Shown: positions 11,220-23,797 of the stretch, piece after piece
How positions within the stretch are numbered: position 1 is the stretch's first letter
Layout of the letters: every line of letters begins with the position of its first letter
Program-made: the position numbers and the translations under genes
Origin: Brasenia schreberi
Lineage: Eukaryota > Streptophyta > Magnoliopsida > Nymphaeales > Cabombaceae
NCBI GenBank assembly: GCA_036023115.1
Contig: JAYKKT010000086.1
Coordinates: forward strand, 12,415,501 to 12,479,500
Reading direction: 5' to 3'
Length of the DNA: 64,000 bases
Notes under the pieces: model-generated
Databases searched by the model: none
What the model was told of the DNA's origin: nothing
The model's input: the letters and a program-made list of their open reading frames with translations, nothing else

Positions 11220-11956
11220 TTTCTCGACTACACAATCCTCTTTTTTTTTTGTCCATTCTAGGTTGAAGACTTTTTATAACATGCATTATTATCCTCAGTC
11301 TTCATTTTTTATTATATATATATATATATATATGATTTTGTTTATTTCTTTTTTCATTGATTGTAATTGCTTTGGCTGCATTTTCTGAGATGTTAAAAGG
11401 CTACGAGTCAAATCAAGTATCCATTCTTTTCTTTCGACGGTTACAATTGGTGAAAGATAGCAATTATACATACATGGAGAAGGTCTCGTTCTCGATTTGT
11501 TTGTGGCTTTTATTCATTCTACTTAATAATTCTGGCAGCCTTTTGTGTCGACTCCGGCAACCAGAAGCAGGTTATATATAATATGGCTTTGCTCAGCCAT
11601 TTGTAATTCTCACCAACCTTGGATCAAATAATTTGAGGTTAACTACAAGTGGAAAATTCAACTACTCCGCGATTCTTTCTTAAAATGTTCTAACTATATG
11701 ATTTGATGTGTTGAGACCCTTAGTTTCACTCCGTTGGGGCGTAGGCCTTCTCACAAGATGACGATTCTCTCTCTCTCTCTCTCTCGGGTCACACCGAACC
11801 ATTCTCTTTTTAATCTTCGATTATATCGTCTTCACACACAGGGTACCACCAATTTGCCCCTACTAGCTTGTTTGACTCGAAACCCAATTTCTTGTCGGTA
11901 GACATTTTATCCTTGACTTGATCATATTTCTGAGATCTCTATGTCTAGCTACTTTA
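11220..11956. other. Non-coding sequence with two microsatellites
   Basis: There is an (AT)n run near 11315-11333 and a (CT)n run near 11766-11785. The frame at 11357-11581 has no family motif. I see nothing that continues the GH31-like frame. Confidence 0.35.
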
Positions 11957-12121
11957 GGGTCTGTTTGATCACTAGGCCCGGGGTTACAGCTGGAATTACA
12001 ATTCCATTCCTATAGAAATCAAAAGCGGGTTTTCAACGTGCAATAAAAAGGATCACCCTCAACGGCCCACCGTTGAAATTGAAACTGGACTTGCAGCAGT
12101 TTCATAGCAATCAAACACCCC
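11957..12121. mobile_element. Candidate MITE with TGTTTGAT terminal inverted repeats
   Basis: About 165 bp, starting GGGTCTGTTTGAT and ending ATCAAACACCCC. These are inverted repeats with one mismatch at the ends, as in hAT-type miniature elements of plants. The inside is non-coding. No clear 8-bp target duplication is visible, so the limits are approximate. Confidence 0.5.
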
Positions 12122-12670
12122 GCAAAGTGTGACCCTCTTCCTTCATTGAGGAAAAAAACAGATACCCTTGCTATGATCGATCCTTTTTCTTGTTTTTACA
12201 AAAGAAGGCAGAAGCCTAACACGCCGAATGGGCGGTTTGAATTCCCCATCATCTGAAAGGGGCGTCGTCTGGTGCATTTTATCAGCGTGTAAGGGTTTCA
12301 AATGTCATAAGGTGTTTTGGTTCTTTCCCCTCCATTGTTCTCATTTTTGTGCCATAGTTAGCGTCGGCTGCAACTTGGTGGGCGGGTATACGTCGGTCAA
12401 TGATAAAACAAGAAATATTCATCTTCCTTTCTCATATGTTATCGTCGTGAGATCATTTTTGCTGCGGCTAAGTGGCCCATCATATGTCCGTCCGTGTGAA
12501 GCTAGCTGATCATCCATTCATAAATCTGAAAAGCCTATTTGATCGTTATCTAGTTTCATGCCAAAGCTCTTGCTTGGTTTCACAAAACCAGACCAATCTG
12601 AACTGAACACGTTCAAACTCCCTTATCCCCGTCTATGATTCTAGTGAAAGTTTCAATAGCTCTTGGTTCG
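12122..12670. other. Unassigned sequence
   Basis: The frame at 12228-12509 (93 residues) has no recognisable motif or coding pattern. I see no RNA gene or repeat here. Confidence 0.3.
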
Positions 12671-12800
12671 TAAGTACGGCACGGTAGGTGGAACCTGCCA
12701 GAACCAGGGAACCAGAACCGGTTAAAACCGAGGGCCACCTGCTTCGGTTCCTGTAGAACCTGAAACCAGAATTGGCGGTTCTAAATGTAAGGTTCTGGTA
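12671..12800. repeat. GGAACC/GGTTCC-rich repeat fragment
   Basis: A dense run of AACCAG, GAACC and GGTTC words resembles the interior of the TIR element at 22437-22758. It is probably a partial copy of the same family, because the GACATGGCC ends are absent. Confidence 0.45.
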
Positions 12801-13260
12801 TTTTTTATTTTGTCTTTAATTTTTTTAATATTCTTGTCTGTTTTAAAATTCAATCCAAAACCATCGGTTGCAGTTCCGTCTCGTTGTACCCTTTACCAAT
12901 TATATTTCAAACCAGACAACTTGTACAAGAATTATGAAATGATCATATACAACTTATACAACTTAATAATTATGTGCAACTTTCCTGTTCAACTAAGCAA
13001 ATTTCTCCGAGAGATGTTCCTGGCCTTGTGGGCAGGGCCAGAGATTTCTGGCCTATATTTGAAGCAGGGCTGAATGGCTCAGCCCATCAAGCTCTGTGAC
13101 CAGGCCGAGCTGCCTCGCAAGGCCACAAGTCTATTGGATATTGGATTGGGTCTATAAACCCAATCTGAATATGTTTGAAATTCAAATTCAATCTTAGTAT
13201 TTAAAGTTTCAACAAAACATATATAAATATAATAAAAAACTATATATGTGTATGTATATA
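12801..13260. other. Probable left part of a GGGCT-rich element, AT-rich at the junction
   Basis: 13010-13150 is GC-rich with GGCTCAGCCCATC-like words, and 13150-13260 becomes strongly AT-rich. A similar AT-rich then GGCC-rich order appears in mirror form on the other side of the solo LTR (15465-15780). This suggests one element split by the LTR insertion. The split is an inference; no terminal repeats were confirmed. Confidence 0.35.
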
Positions 13261-15464
13261 TGTAAACACCCAAAAATTAAATTTTTTCCTAAACTCCCAA
13301 CCTCGAAAAACCAATGATTTAAAACCTTTTAAAAAGTTCGAATCTTTTTAGAAACTCTTCAAAATAAAGGTTTTAAATTCAAGTTAAAAAGCCCATATGA
13401 TTCAAAGTAAATCAGACGAACAGGTGAAGACCCGATCCAATTCAAGATCGAAATCAAGTCCGAAAGCGAAGGGATAGAACAAGTCAGAGGCTTATCTTCT
13501 TCAAACAAATCCAGCAGCAAAACATATCAAAGATACCGTTTGGATAAGATGGACTGGTTCGCTTCAAATTAATATCTGATTCACTTCAAATCAAGGGCCG
13601 GTTCACTCCAAATCAAGGGTTCGTTCACTTCAAATCAAGGGCCAAGATCGACCTGCTTTACAAAATGAATTGGACTTGGAAGTGCTGATTTTGAAGAATT
13701 ATCAAAGCTACATCCAGCCAACATATCAACATGTACCCAACCAAGTGAAGACGAGCCACACAAGGAATTGATCAAACCTAGCCAACCACTTGGTTTCACC
13801 CGGCTAGGGCTAAACGTGCCCAATAAGGTCAAGAACCAACCCACATGGGGCTGGTCCATATCATCCAAAGAAGGACCACCTAGCTGAACCTTGGGACTAG
13901 ATTTGGGCCAAGGAGGACCCGCCCCAAGGAACTCCCTAGAATCAGCCCCCCTTGGCCTATAAATAGGGCCAATGGAGGGGGGGGTGAATTGCATCCAGTA
14001 AGCTTGGGAAATTGGTGAGAGAAAGGGGCTGCTATAGGGGAAAGGGTCAGCAAGGGGAGTTCGTCCAAGAGAGGGGATGCTCCTAGGTTGGGTCGTGGGC
14101 TGCCAAGGGAGTGAAGAAAGAGGGGAATTGGGGTAATTCTAGGCTAAGAGTTGTTGCACTTAGAATCGTGAGTGAGGGATTGAATCAAGGAAGGCCGAGT
14201 TTCATCTTGGAGTTTTGGTTTTTGAAGGAAATTTCTATAAGTATTCCTAATCTTTGATTCTCACATACATATTCTTTCAATTCAATTTAAAATGAGTTGT
14301 ATTAATAGAGCCTTGTCTCCCCCATGTTGTAATAAGAAATAGATGTGCTGTGAATTTTCTGCTCTTACTTATGCCCGCTATGTGTTTGGTTTTGTGATTC
14401 TACCACAATATATTATATAAAACACTCTATATTCTCTAACCCCCTCTATGCTTAAGCTAATATACATATTTTCATTCATTTTCCTTCAGTAATTTGCTTA
14501 GTGTTGCTGGGTTGTTATAATTCAAATTCGAGTGAGTATGCATGCATGTATATTCTAGAAAAACGAAATTCTGCTTTCCAACATATTTATACTTTGATTG
14601 TTTCAATTTTAATTCTCTGATCTGTGATCAGAATGTGCTGAAATTTTAGGAACAACACCTACACACTAGCCCACTAAAAATAAAATTTACAAGAATTTTA
14701 GGACCGTGCAACCCCGTGAATAAAATTGGTAAAAGATCGGACAAATCCATTTCTGTTTTCTCTACAGTCGGATTTTCTGCAATAGGGATTGGGTAAAAAT
14801 CCTATATCTCTATTTGTAGGAATCCAAATTCGATGAAATTAGTCTCATCAGAAAGCTAACATACATAGCTTTTCGAAAAGACTAAAATCACAATATTTTG
14901 AGTTTTGTACACCGAGATACAGAGGATTCTTTGAGCCTTTGTATTTCTGTCATAGAACATCCTACAACAGTGGAGTAAGGTTTAATTCCCGATTTAATTT
15001 TGCACCAATACAACCCCGAATCATGATCTAAAAGATGCTAGACCACATCTCAAGCTTCTGCATGTAAAATTTTGATGATTTTAGGAGGTTTAAAAGGCAT
15101 CCAAAAGGATTCAGGAAACAAGATCTGAAAATAAAACTTTTTGTTTTTCAGAACTTGTTCATTTAAAAGCTTGAGTCAAGTGCACATGTTTTCACTCTTA
15201 AACACCTTTGCTTTTCATGTGAATTTGAAAGTTTCACCTGTTTAGTTGAAATTCGTAAGCGCTTAGGCTGACCCTTGAGCATCGGTTCAAGAAGGCCTAA
15301 AGCGAAAAGAACTCGCTTAGCCACAATCGCCAATTGAAGTTGGATTTGATTTATACACTTTGCTAGTTTTTGAAAACTCGCTGGCACACTTGCGCAAGAA
15401 TATATTAGAAATTCTTGTTTTAAGTCTCTCCATAGGCTTGGAGTGAAAAATTTCAACGTCTACA
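13261..15464 (+). mobile_element. Candidate solo LTR, about 2.2 kb, flanked by ATATA
   Basis: It starts TGTAAACACC and ends ACGTCTACA (TG...CA, with TGTA/TACA inverted ends). ATATA flanks it at 13256-13260 and 15465-15469. A TATA box lies about 700 bp in, followed by polyadenylation-like words, as in a promoter-bearing LTR. The length fits long Ty3/gypsy LTRs (such as the Del/Tekay type), but no internal domain is present on either side, so it would be a solo LTR left by LTR-LTR recombination. The flanks are low-complexity AT, which weakens the target-duplication evidence. Confidence 0.55.
13958..13965 (+). promoter_or_regulatory. TATA box inside the solo LTR
   Basis: TATAAATA is preceded by GGCC and followed by GGGCC, standing in an otherwise GC-rich segment about 700 bp into the LTR. 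This is the position expected for the LTR's U3/R promoter. Confidence 0.5.
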
Positions 15465-15630
15465 ATATACATATATACGCATACATATAATATATACATA
15501 TATATGAGCCACATATACTACATATATATACATTTACTAAGAAACTATACATGTAATAAAGAAAACTTTACATATATAAGTGTAATCGAAAAAACTATAC
15601 ATACATATAATATATATACATGTAATAAAA

Positions 15631-15685
<55 letters not shown>

Positions 15686-15780
15686 GTATGGGCGGGGCCG
15701 AGCCAACACTTTAACGGCCCATATAAAACAATGTTGCCGGCCCACAGGGGCTGGGGCCAGCCCGGCCCGTATTGACATTT
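15465..15780. other. Probable right part of the GGGCT-rich element
   Basis: AT-rich sequence with several ATACATAT words leads through a (TA)n run into a GGCC-rich end (15690-15775) that finishes with a CCCGTATTGACATTTCTAC-type end. Such ends are common in GC-rich plant hAT derivatives. Paired with 12801-13260 by inference only. Confidence 0.4.
15634..15682. repeat. (TA)n microsatellite
   Basis: An uninterrupted run of about 24 TA units. Confidence 0.98.
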
Positions 15781-16043
15781 CTACTAGCTACAGAGTTAGA
15801 ATAATATCTAGATGTTGAAATTTCAGAAAAAAAGAAAAGAAAAGAAAACATCTGGGAGTGATTTAGAGGCCTGACGGGATGGGGTCGATGGGCCATCATT
15901 ATCATGTACTGTTTACTCTCTCTTAAATAAAGAAAAAGATAAACACCACATGTACTTTCCATATGTATATATATACTATATAGGTACATACTATGATCAA
16001 AACTGTATATATATGTATATATATATATATATGTATATATATG
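15781..16043. other. AT-rich spacer with TATATG words
   Basis: Non-coding. It includes a partial copy (about 15985-16008, ACTATGATCAAAACTG) of the start of the 177-bp repeat that follows, and a TATATG-rich run up to 16050. Confidence 0.5.
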
Positions 16044-16397
16044 TATATACTATCAGATCAAAACTGTTAATGGTCTCAAGTCTCAATCAACGCTTTAAGA
16101 TGTAACACTCCAAGGTTTATAACCATTATAAAATTAACCTGGTAAAGGAAACTTATTATTTCAAAAGTTTATCTTTGTATGCATGTAATTGGTCGGGTTA
16201 TGACAATAAACCAATTGGACTATATACTATCAGATCAAAACTGTTAATGGTCTCTAGTCTCAATGAACTTTTTAAGATGTAACACTCCAAGGTTTATAAC
16301 CATTATAAAATTAACCTGGTAAAGGAAACTTATTATTTCAAAAGTTTATCTTTGTATGCATGTAATTGGTCGGGTTATGACAATAAACCAATTGGAC
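16044..16397 (+). repeat. 177-bp tandem duplication
   Basis: Copies at 16044-16220 and 16221-16397 are nearly identical, differing at a few bases (for example GTCTCAAGTC against GTCTCTAGTC). Each starts TATATACTATCAG and ends CCAATTGGAC. A shorter third piece precedes them. They lie directly 3' of the minus-strand RTE-B relic. Confidence 0.95.
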
Positions 16398-16502
16398 TGG
16401 TTAATTGGAACCTTATCCAAGTGTTTAGGTATTGAAGAGGGTCATTCAAGAGAACAATAGAATTATACATACATAATTATATACATAAAAATACGCATTT
16501 CT

Positions 16503-17806
16503 TAACCAACATTAATTCTATGTGTATCATCTCCATCAATTCTTCCATCACTTTGAAAAATTGACTCTAGGTATTTAAAACTTTTCTTTTGGGGGATTCA
16601 ATGTGTGCCAATTTTAATTTCTATGTTCTCTGAGGTAACCAAATGATCAAACTTACATTCCATATATTCTGTCTTTGTTCTACTAAGTTGGAGGCCTTTG
16701 CTTTCTAATGTTTCTCTCCATAGTTCTAATTTTCTATTAACTTTTTCCTTAAACTCTTCAACTAACACAATATCATATGCAAATAACATACACCAAGGTA
16801 CTTCATCTTGAATATGTTTTGTTAACTCATCAGTCACTATTATAAATAAGTATGGACTTAAAGTTGATCCTTGATATAACCCAATATTAACTTCAAAGAA
16901 GTCTGTCATTCCTTCATGAGTCCTCACACATGTTTTTCTACAATCATACATGTCTCTTATAAGGTTAATGTATATCAATGGAATACCTCTTTTTTCCAAA
17001 GTTCTCCAAAGAACCTCCCTTGATACCCTATCATAAGCTTTTTTTAGATCAATAAATATCATATGAAGGTCTTTCTTTTTTGCTCTAAAATGTTTCATAA
17101 GACATCTCAAAAGGTGAATCACTTTAATAGTAGATCTGCTTGGAAATTGATTCTCTATTGTACTTGATACTTGTCTTAACATATATTCGATAATTCTTTT
17201 CCACAATTTTATAGTATGACTCATTAACTTGATACCTTGATAATTCACACAATTTTGAATGTCTCCCTTGTTCTTATATATGGGTATAAGTGTACTCGCT
17301 CTCCACTCCTTGGGCATATTTTGGTTTCTTCATATTTCATTAAATAGTCTTGTAAGCTAAGTGATTCTTATTTCTCCTAGTATTTTCCAAACTTCTATAA
17401 AAATATTGTCTTATCCTACCAATTTACCACCCTTCATATGTTTAAGAGTCTCTTTCACTTCATTCTTTTGAATACGTTGGTAGAAATTGTGGTTTATATA
17501 CTTTTTTGATTTGGCTAACTCTCCTAAGCTAATACTAACATCTTTATTTTCATTAAAAAGCTTATAAAAATAAATTTTTCATCTACTTTTTATATATCAT
17601 TTGCCACTAGAATTTTTTCATCATCGTCTTTAATGCATCTAACATAATTAAAATCTTTAGTTTTCTTATCTCTAGCCCTAGCCATCTTAAAAATATCTCT
17701 TTCACCCTCTTTTGAGTTGAGTTTTTTTATATAAATCCTCTCAAATTTTAACTTTTGCTTCACTAACGTCTTTTTCGCTTCCTTCTTTGCTTTCTTATAA
17801 GCAACA
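16503..17806 (-). mobile_element. RTE-B: LINE fragment with RT domain, truncated at both ends
   Basis: On the minus strand this covers the RTE region from the linker (about 17806) through the RT palm to the NAGWLKWRG segment (about 16510). The frame at 16598-17317 keeps [33 protein letters not shown] and [13 protein letters not shown]. The catalytic FADD motif reads FAYD, which should abolish polymerase activity. Endonuclease, C-terminal zinc-knuckle-like region and the (TTG)n tail are missing. Several frameshifts lie between 17320 and 17800. A dead copy. Confidence 0.88.
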
Positions 17807-20800
17807 AAAATGAATGAGAATTATAACAAAGGACAATAATAAGAAAAATGATGTTCCTTTTAATTTTTAATCACCAAGACCACAGTAAATCAAGAATTAA
17901 GGTCAAAATAACAAAGGTAAGACAACAAGGAGAAAAAAGAGGAACAAAGACAAAAAGGAAAATTCCGTAAAATGAAAAGAAAATAAATGAAGGGGGGAGA
18001 GAGAGAGAGAGTTAATGTCGAAAATGGATACGTCACTAAAGGCTCCAAAAGCAAACCTAATAGATCGAAAGGATTCCTCTTGATTCACCTCTACAACTCT
18101 ATATAAAGGAGGCTAGAGAAAAACACCAGGGCATCATCAGATTGATCACATGCAATATTATCAAATTAAGTCTTGCTTCCATAGCCTAAATTTTTCTTTA
18201 TTTCTTTCTCATTTTATGCTTACTTTTCTCTATTGTTTTCTACAATAGTTCATTCCCCATAAATCACATTTTTTTCATTTCTCCTTTTCATATTCTTTCT
18301 TCTATTTGTTTACTGCCCCTTACAACTTCTCGTCTTTTATATTTCAAGTGGGGCCTTTCTTCTCAGGATTTCACCCATCTATTACACATGCCCCTAAGCT
18401 TCTCGAAAAATCTGCCAGCATACTTGCCTGAGGATTCTCATAGATCCGTGGAATTGTATGAACCTTCTAAATAGCCTATGAGAATGGGGGTTGACTCCTC
18501 TGTTACGCCCATACATCACCTACAATACTTTCCCATAAATAGGTTGCCTAAATGAGATTTGGTGTCAGGTTCAGGCATGCTTGTTGATTCTTAGTACAAC
18601 TAGCTCTTTGGTGTATCCAATAGGATGACCTTTTTCTTAAACAAGATCTTAGTTGACAAATCTCTTTCTTCAATGACGTATGCCAACTCGATCCATTAGG
18701 GAATACTCAATGGCATTTGGAATTACAAATTCCTCCTCCACTCATAACATTGAGCACGAGACACTTGATTCATGGCACCCAAACTCTGATTTTGAAGAAC
18801 CAATCTATACAAACATCGGCATCAAATTCTAAATAGTCAGTCTTACCTAGAGCAGGTTGGTTCTCAAACTGCCTTTAGGTGATGTGTCTGGTATGAAATA
18901 ACCCAGACCAACCCTTTACTTCTATGTTACAAGGGCATGCACCTCTCCTTCAACTCATGATGCTATTGAGGAAAAAGACTCGCTATTATGCACTCAAAGA
19001 AGAAGACTCCTTTCAACATGAAATGTAGTCCATGACATGTTAACTATCTACTTGAATTAAAGTTGTCCTTAAAGATTGATAAAGGCTAGACCACATCACC
19101 TTTGTGCAAAGAACAACTTGTCGACCTCTTCCTCAAATGCTTTCCAATCTTTTGACGAAAATAGGTCTTCATTACAGATTATCTCACTTGTTATGAATTT
19201 CAAGTAAGCCTTCTTTGATTCCTTGACCTTGCTAAACAATTCACTTAGCAATTTAGTTTCAACCAATTACTAGGAAAGAGAAGCATGTTTCTCATTTAAA
19301 ATCATATTCAACCTCATTGATTTCTCATGATACATTCAAATATTCAGTCCCAAAGAGCCTCCATCTCTACTCACATTCCCTAGCACATACCTATTTCCAA
19401 CATAAGCCAACCAATTAGAGAGCTCAATCATGCTAAATTCTAATTTCTTGGTAGCAGCAAAAGAGATGATTCAGCTTCTCTGGGTAGCTTCTAACCTCTT
19501 TTGAATAATGGAGAAGCTAGTGAGTTCTTCAATGATCTTCACTAGGTCTGAGCATAAGGTTGGTATCATGAACAAAACTTTCAAGGTACTCAAGAGTGTA
19601 GCCTCTAGGATATGATCATACAAGAGGCCTTTTCTAAATATGCTATCATCAAATGAAGTTTTGATGGTCGTTATTGGTGAATAAAGAGGCAATTCACTCC
19701 CAAGAACTGCTCTCCTTATGGGTTGTTGATTAGCAAATTCTTCACCATCAGAGTTGACTGCCATGAGGTAGGTTTATTTCAATAGAACTTTAACTATAGG
19801 CACTCCCATCGCCTGCTTGGGCTTCACTTGGACCTCCTTCTTTGGGGTCATAGGGTGATACTATTTGTCACCCTTTTGGAGGAACATCCTCTTTTCATAA
19901 GTCGTGACCTCAACTATATCTTAGAACACAACACCTTCTTCCTTAAGGTCGACAACGATCAAAGATGGGTTCTCTTTTGTTGATGTGAGACAATCTTCAA
20001 GAGTTCTCAAAAACACTTCAAATATTGGCCCTTTGGAAGATAAACTAACGCTTGTTTAGAAACCATGAGGAGAATTAACATCTATCAAGTAGGGGATTCT
20101 GCTCAAAGCAGCTCTCGGGTGACCTCTTTTGGTGAAACCAAACTCCCTGGCCTTAATGGAGGAGAGAGTCCGCTCTAACCGAATTAGTTTCCAACTCAGC
20201 TCCGAGCAAGGCTTCATACAAAGTTTTCTTTATTTGAAGCCTCAGAATCTCCTCGACAGTAGAAGCATGATGAGGAAATAATGTAGGAGATGCTCAACCA
20301 ACCTAGTGTCCTCACTCTCCTTGGTTTGCTTTAGGAGCATCGCTGTTCTCCACCATAGGTTGATGGGCTCTAGGAGGCCTAATCTTAGGATAACGAGTAT
20401 TATATTTATCTCTAATAGGATAACCAAAAGAGTAACCTAGTTGCTTGAAAAATGCATCCTCGTTAAAGGAATTGATTATCCTCACCATCCTCTTGAATGA
20501 GAACCTTTCATAAGAGGAAAGACACATTAGGAAATAAGGACGATAAGGACAAATAAAATGGAACTTAGTATAGAAATGCATTACCAAGGCTAGCACTTTT
20601 GCCTTTCTCATGTTGGATGCTCCTTTTAACATTTGTGAGCAGGTTCAGGGGATTAGGCTAATATATTCGACAAACTTGACTCTACTATGCCCTGGTGTTG
20701 ACAAAATCATGAACATCTGGATGCTTCCAGATCCTTATCAAAGATGACCATACAAGTCACCATCTATCATTCCTAAAACACATGCATTGTCGTTGGGTTG

Positions 20801-22436
20801 TATTGCAAAGCATTGAAGGAAAAATGGGCTATTGGTTTGTATGGCTCATTACAGAAACACTAACCACTTCATATTTTTGAGGTAGCATACTATCCCTCAA
20901 AAACCACATCAAGGAAGGTCCAAGATCTATTGAACAAGCCTAAATTGATAGGCTAGGCACTGGAGGTAATATGGTTCTACTCTCACTTCCCCTTTGTCTT
21001 CACGTGGTCCCGTTGAGAAGCTCTCGAGGGTGAAGAAGCCATGGCTAGTTTTGAGATGATGTTGAGGCTAAAGCATCTAGCTTAGCTAGTATGTGCCATG
21101 TGGTAAGATCACCATGCCACAAGGGGAAGAACTCGGCATTGTCGATGAAGTAATGTGCCAAGAAACAATGATAACACACCATACCTAACCTCACTTGAAG
21201 AAGCACTCTTCCGAAAATAACTCCCATTGTATAAGCTCACTCAAACAATTTGGAAAGACGATCCCACCAAGGAATGGAAAAATACTGAATATTACAAGAA
21301 CCACTAGGGTATGGGGCCTGTGTTGGTTTTTATTCTTCCTAGCAAGGCGAGCTAGGAACATTTGGATGCTCCAGTAAAAGATGGTTGCACAAAATAAATT
21401 CAACAAGAGAGCCAAACTGTTTGGAGATTGCTACCTCACATGGATAAATTAAAATTTTACTAAAAAAAAAAGCCACATGTTCATCAAAACTCGCTTCCCC
21501 TTGTTTGCAGTTATAGCATTGACGGAATTCTTATATGACATCGCATGGGGTCATGGAGAAAATGTTGGCAAGGTTGGTCAATAAATGTTTAGGGATCACA
21601 ACTCGTAAAGAAAGCGTGGACATCAAGAAGAGTTGGATCAACCATCCTGAATTTGAAAAGAAGGAAGTTGATATTTACAAACCAAAACAACCCTAAGAAG
21701 CCAAAATTTTCAAGTTGAAGTCGGAGGGGAAACTAACTTAGAAAAGTGGATGAGGCCATATATCCCCATGCTAGTAGTCTCTATACTGGGCTCCTAAGTT
21801 GTTCAACCACTTGGTACAGACCTCGGTAGGTTTCGATTAAGTTCTCAACTCCTTTAGAAGCTGGTTGAAGCAAAAGCGATGGGAGCACCTTCTGAATGAC
21901 ATCATCCAAGATTCAAGGACCATGGTTGTGGGTAACGATTGGACGTAGGTCAAACTTGGTTTATCAAAAGCCACTGGCAAGGCATGATTGCTGAAGTTGG
22001 ATGTTGGTTCAAGACCTAGCTAAGAAGAAACCCTCTTCTTGCTACTACTTTTAGGAGCCTATACACGGGTGTAGATGTTTGAAAAATGTGTATGAATAGA
22101 AATTAAAATTTAATATTTTTAAATTAAGAATCACGTTTTGAATGAGTCATAAACTGTCTCACTATGAAAGGGTGCCTTCATATATCATACACCTACAAAT
22201 ACCTATTGTAAGAGAGGATTATGTATGGTTTGTTTAGATCAAGAGATGATCAAATATCATTTTCTTGCTTGCCTATATTAGATTTTTTTCTTATAGTTAA
22301 TTCATCAACCCCTCGACGTCATGCATGAAGATCATCTTTGGTAGCATGGTTGCAGAGTATCTACATCAAATATCTTCAAAAGTATTACATGGTTCAAACA
22401 TCGAACCCTCGTATAAGATGATGAGACTGGGGGAAG
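17807..22436 (-). other. 4.6 kb without a recognisable gene; broken minus-strand frames
   Basis: The longest frames are on the minus strand: 20312-20632 (106 residues, rich in aromatic and basic residues), 19471-19764 (97 residues) and 21045-21415. Their spacing and common strand suggest the decayed open frame of one transposon or retroelement, but I recognise no catalytic motif, zinc knuckle or LTR. A (GA)n run lies at about 17996-18013. The plus-strand stretch from 21540 has a short open frame without homology that I know. Confidence 0.3.
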
Positions 22437-22758
22437 TAGACATGGCCGTTTCAGGTAAACCATAACCAGTCCGTTCCAAACCGCTGCACCCGGTTTTCCT
22501 GGAGCCAGGAACTGGAACCAAACCAAGATGGTGTTGGTTCCGATTTGAGGCCTAAACAGCCTGGAACCGAAAAAAACATCAAAATTTTGAAATTCAAAAA
22601 AAGATATAAAATCAGCTATTTGGACCCACCGGTTTCAGCCTGATTATGGTTCTCTGGGAGGTGGAACCAGAATCGAATTGGGTGGTCCCGAGTTGTAGTT
22701 CCTGCCTGGCTCAGTTACAGTTGGAACTGTGGGGCAGGTTCAGAACCGGCCATGTCTA
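22437..22758. mobile_element. Small TIR element with GACATGGCC ends
   Basis: It begins GACATGGCCG at 22439 and ends CGGCCATGTC at 22756, a perfect 10-base inverted repeat, with TA directly outside both ends. The interior is non-coding and rich in GGAACC and GGTTCC words. A TA target would fit a mariner/Stowaway-like MITE. The GC-rich interior would also fit a hAT derivative whose 8-bp duplication I could not find. Confidence 0.65.
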
Positions 22759-23306
22759 ATGAAAAATATAAAATGGGGATATGTGCTATGGACTCATTCT
22801 ATTACATTCAAATCATCCTAATGATATGAACACGGAAGTAAAGAGCTCATAAGAACCCAAATTACAAAGTCAGAGAGGTTCCGAACAAATTATCTGAAAA
22901 TGATGACTTATCTCCAACTTATTTTTCTTAGCCGAAGGTATATGATAAAACCAAATTACATTTTTCAGATTTGGCAGTTTGATCTATGATTTCCCATTCT
23001 TGGACATTGATAGGATCGTTCCATTTAGTAGCACCCTAGGATGGCTTAGCCTTAATGCTAACACCGAGGTTCAAATGAGGAAAGGCTTGTGCTGGATACC
23101 TAAGAACACAGAGACGAGAAAGACCATAGTGAGCACAAAATGCTTCGCAAAGTTGAAAATAAGCATAGATCCGAGACTCCTGAATATATATATTAGAGAG
23201 ACTACTGTACAAAACTTTCATGTCAATCCATACTGTCTAATTAGAGTAATGATCTAGCATCAATAAGAGTCTAGAAACTCTCTCTACACACACGCACGCT
23301 TACAGA

Positions 23307-23308
<2 letters not shown>
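22759..23308. other. Unassigned sequence
   Basis: The overlapping short frames on both strands (22979-23257 plus and 23036-23221 minus) carry no motif. No RNA gene is seen. Confidence 0.3.

Positions 23309-23376
<68 letters not shown>
23309..23376. repeat. (AT)n microsatellite
   Basis: An uninterrupted run of 34 AT units. It produces a spurious Tyr-Ile repeat frame on the minus strand. Confidence 0.98.
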
Positions 23377-23384
<8 letters not shown>

Positions 23385-23601
23385 TGGGTGTTCCTGGTGG
23401 CTAATTGGGGAGACGCCCTCTAGATTAATTCGAGAGAGATACGTAGCAAATAACATCAGAATGCTAGTACATTTCCTCTTTGAGACAGATCAGAGCTTAT
23501 TATATAATGCAAGAGCTAATATTCCTCGCACCCAATGGCATTTGCATCCTTTACAATTGTTTCGACTGCAGCTTATAGTGGAATGGAGGAGCTTGCCATA
23601 A

Positions 23602-23797
23602 TTGGCTGTAAACAATGCATGTTTTAAACTTCTATTGAGCATTGCAAATATCAACCTAAATCTCTTAATTTCTTACACCATTTAGTGGTGAACTATGTAT
23701 TGGCTGTAAACAATGCATGTTTTAAACTTCTATTGAGCATTGCAAATATCAACCTAAATCTCTTAATTTCTTACACCATTTAGTGGTGAACTATGTC
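23602..23797. repeat. 98-bp tandem duplication
   Basis: Two essentially identical copies (23602-23699 and 23700-23797) start TTGGCTGTAAAC and end GTGGTGAACTATG. Non-coding, and very recent judging by their identity. Confidence 0.95.

Noticed and set aside
13261..15464. Protein-coding gene around 13635-13994 (119-residue frame)
   Set aside because: No motif, overlapping frames on the same strand, and position over the presumed LTR promoter and TATA box.
15545..15818. Open frames with long Tyr-Ile repeats on both strands
   Set aside because: They are simple translations of the (TA)n microsatellite.
16044..16397. CRISPR-like repeat array
   Set aside because: Only two long direct copies without spacers in a plant genome; it is a plain tandem duplication.
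23271..23456. Minus-strand frame with Tyr-Ile repeat
   Set aside because: It arises from the (AT)n microsatellite at 23309-23376.
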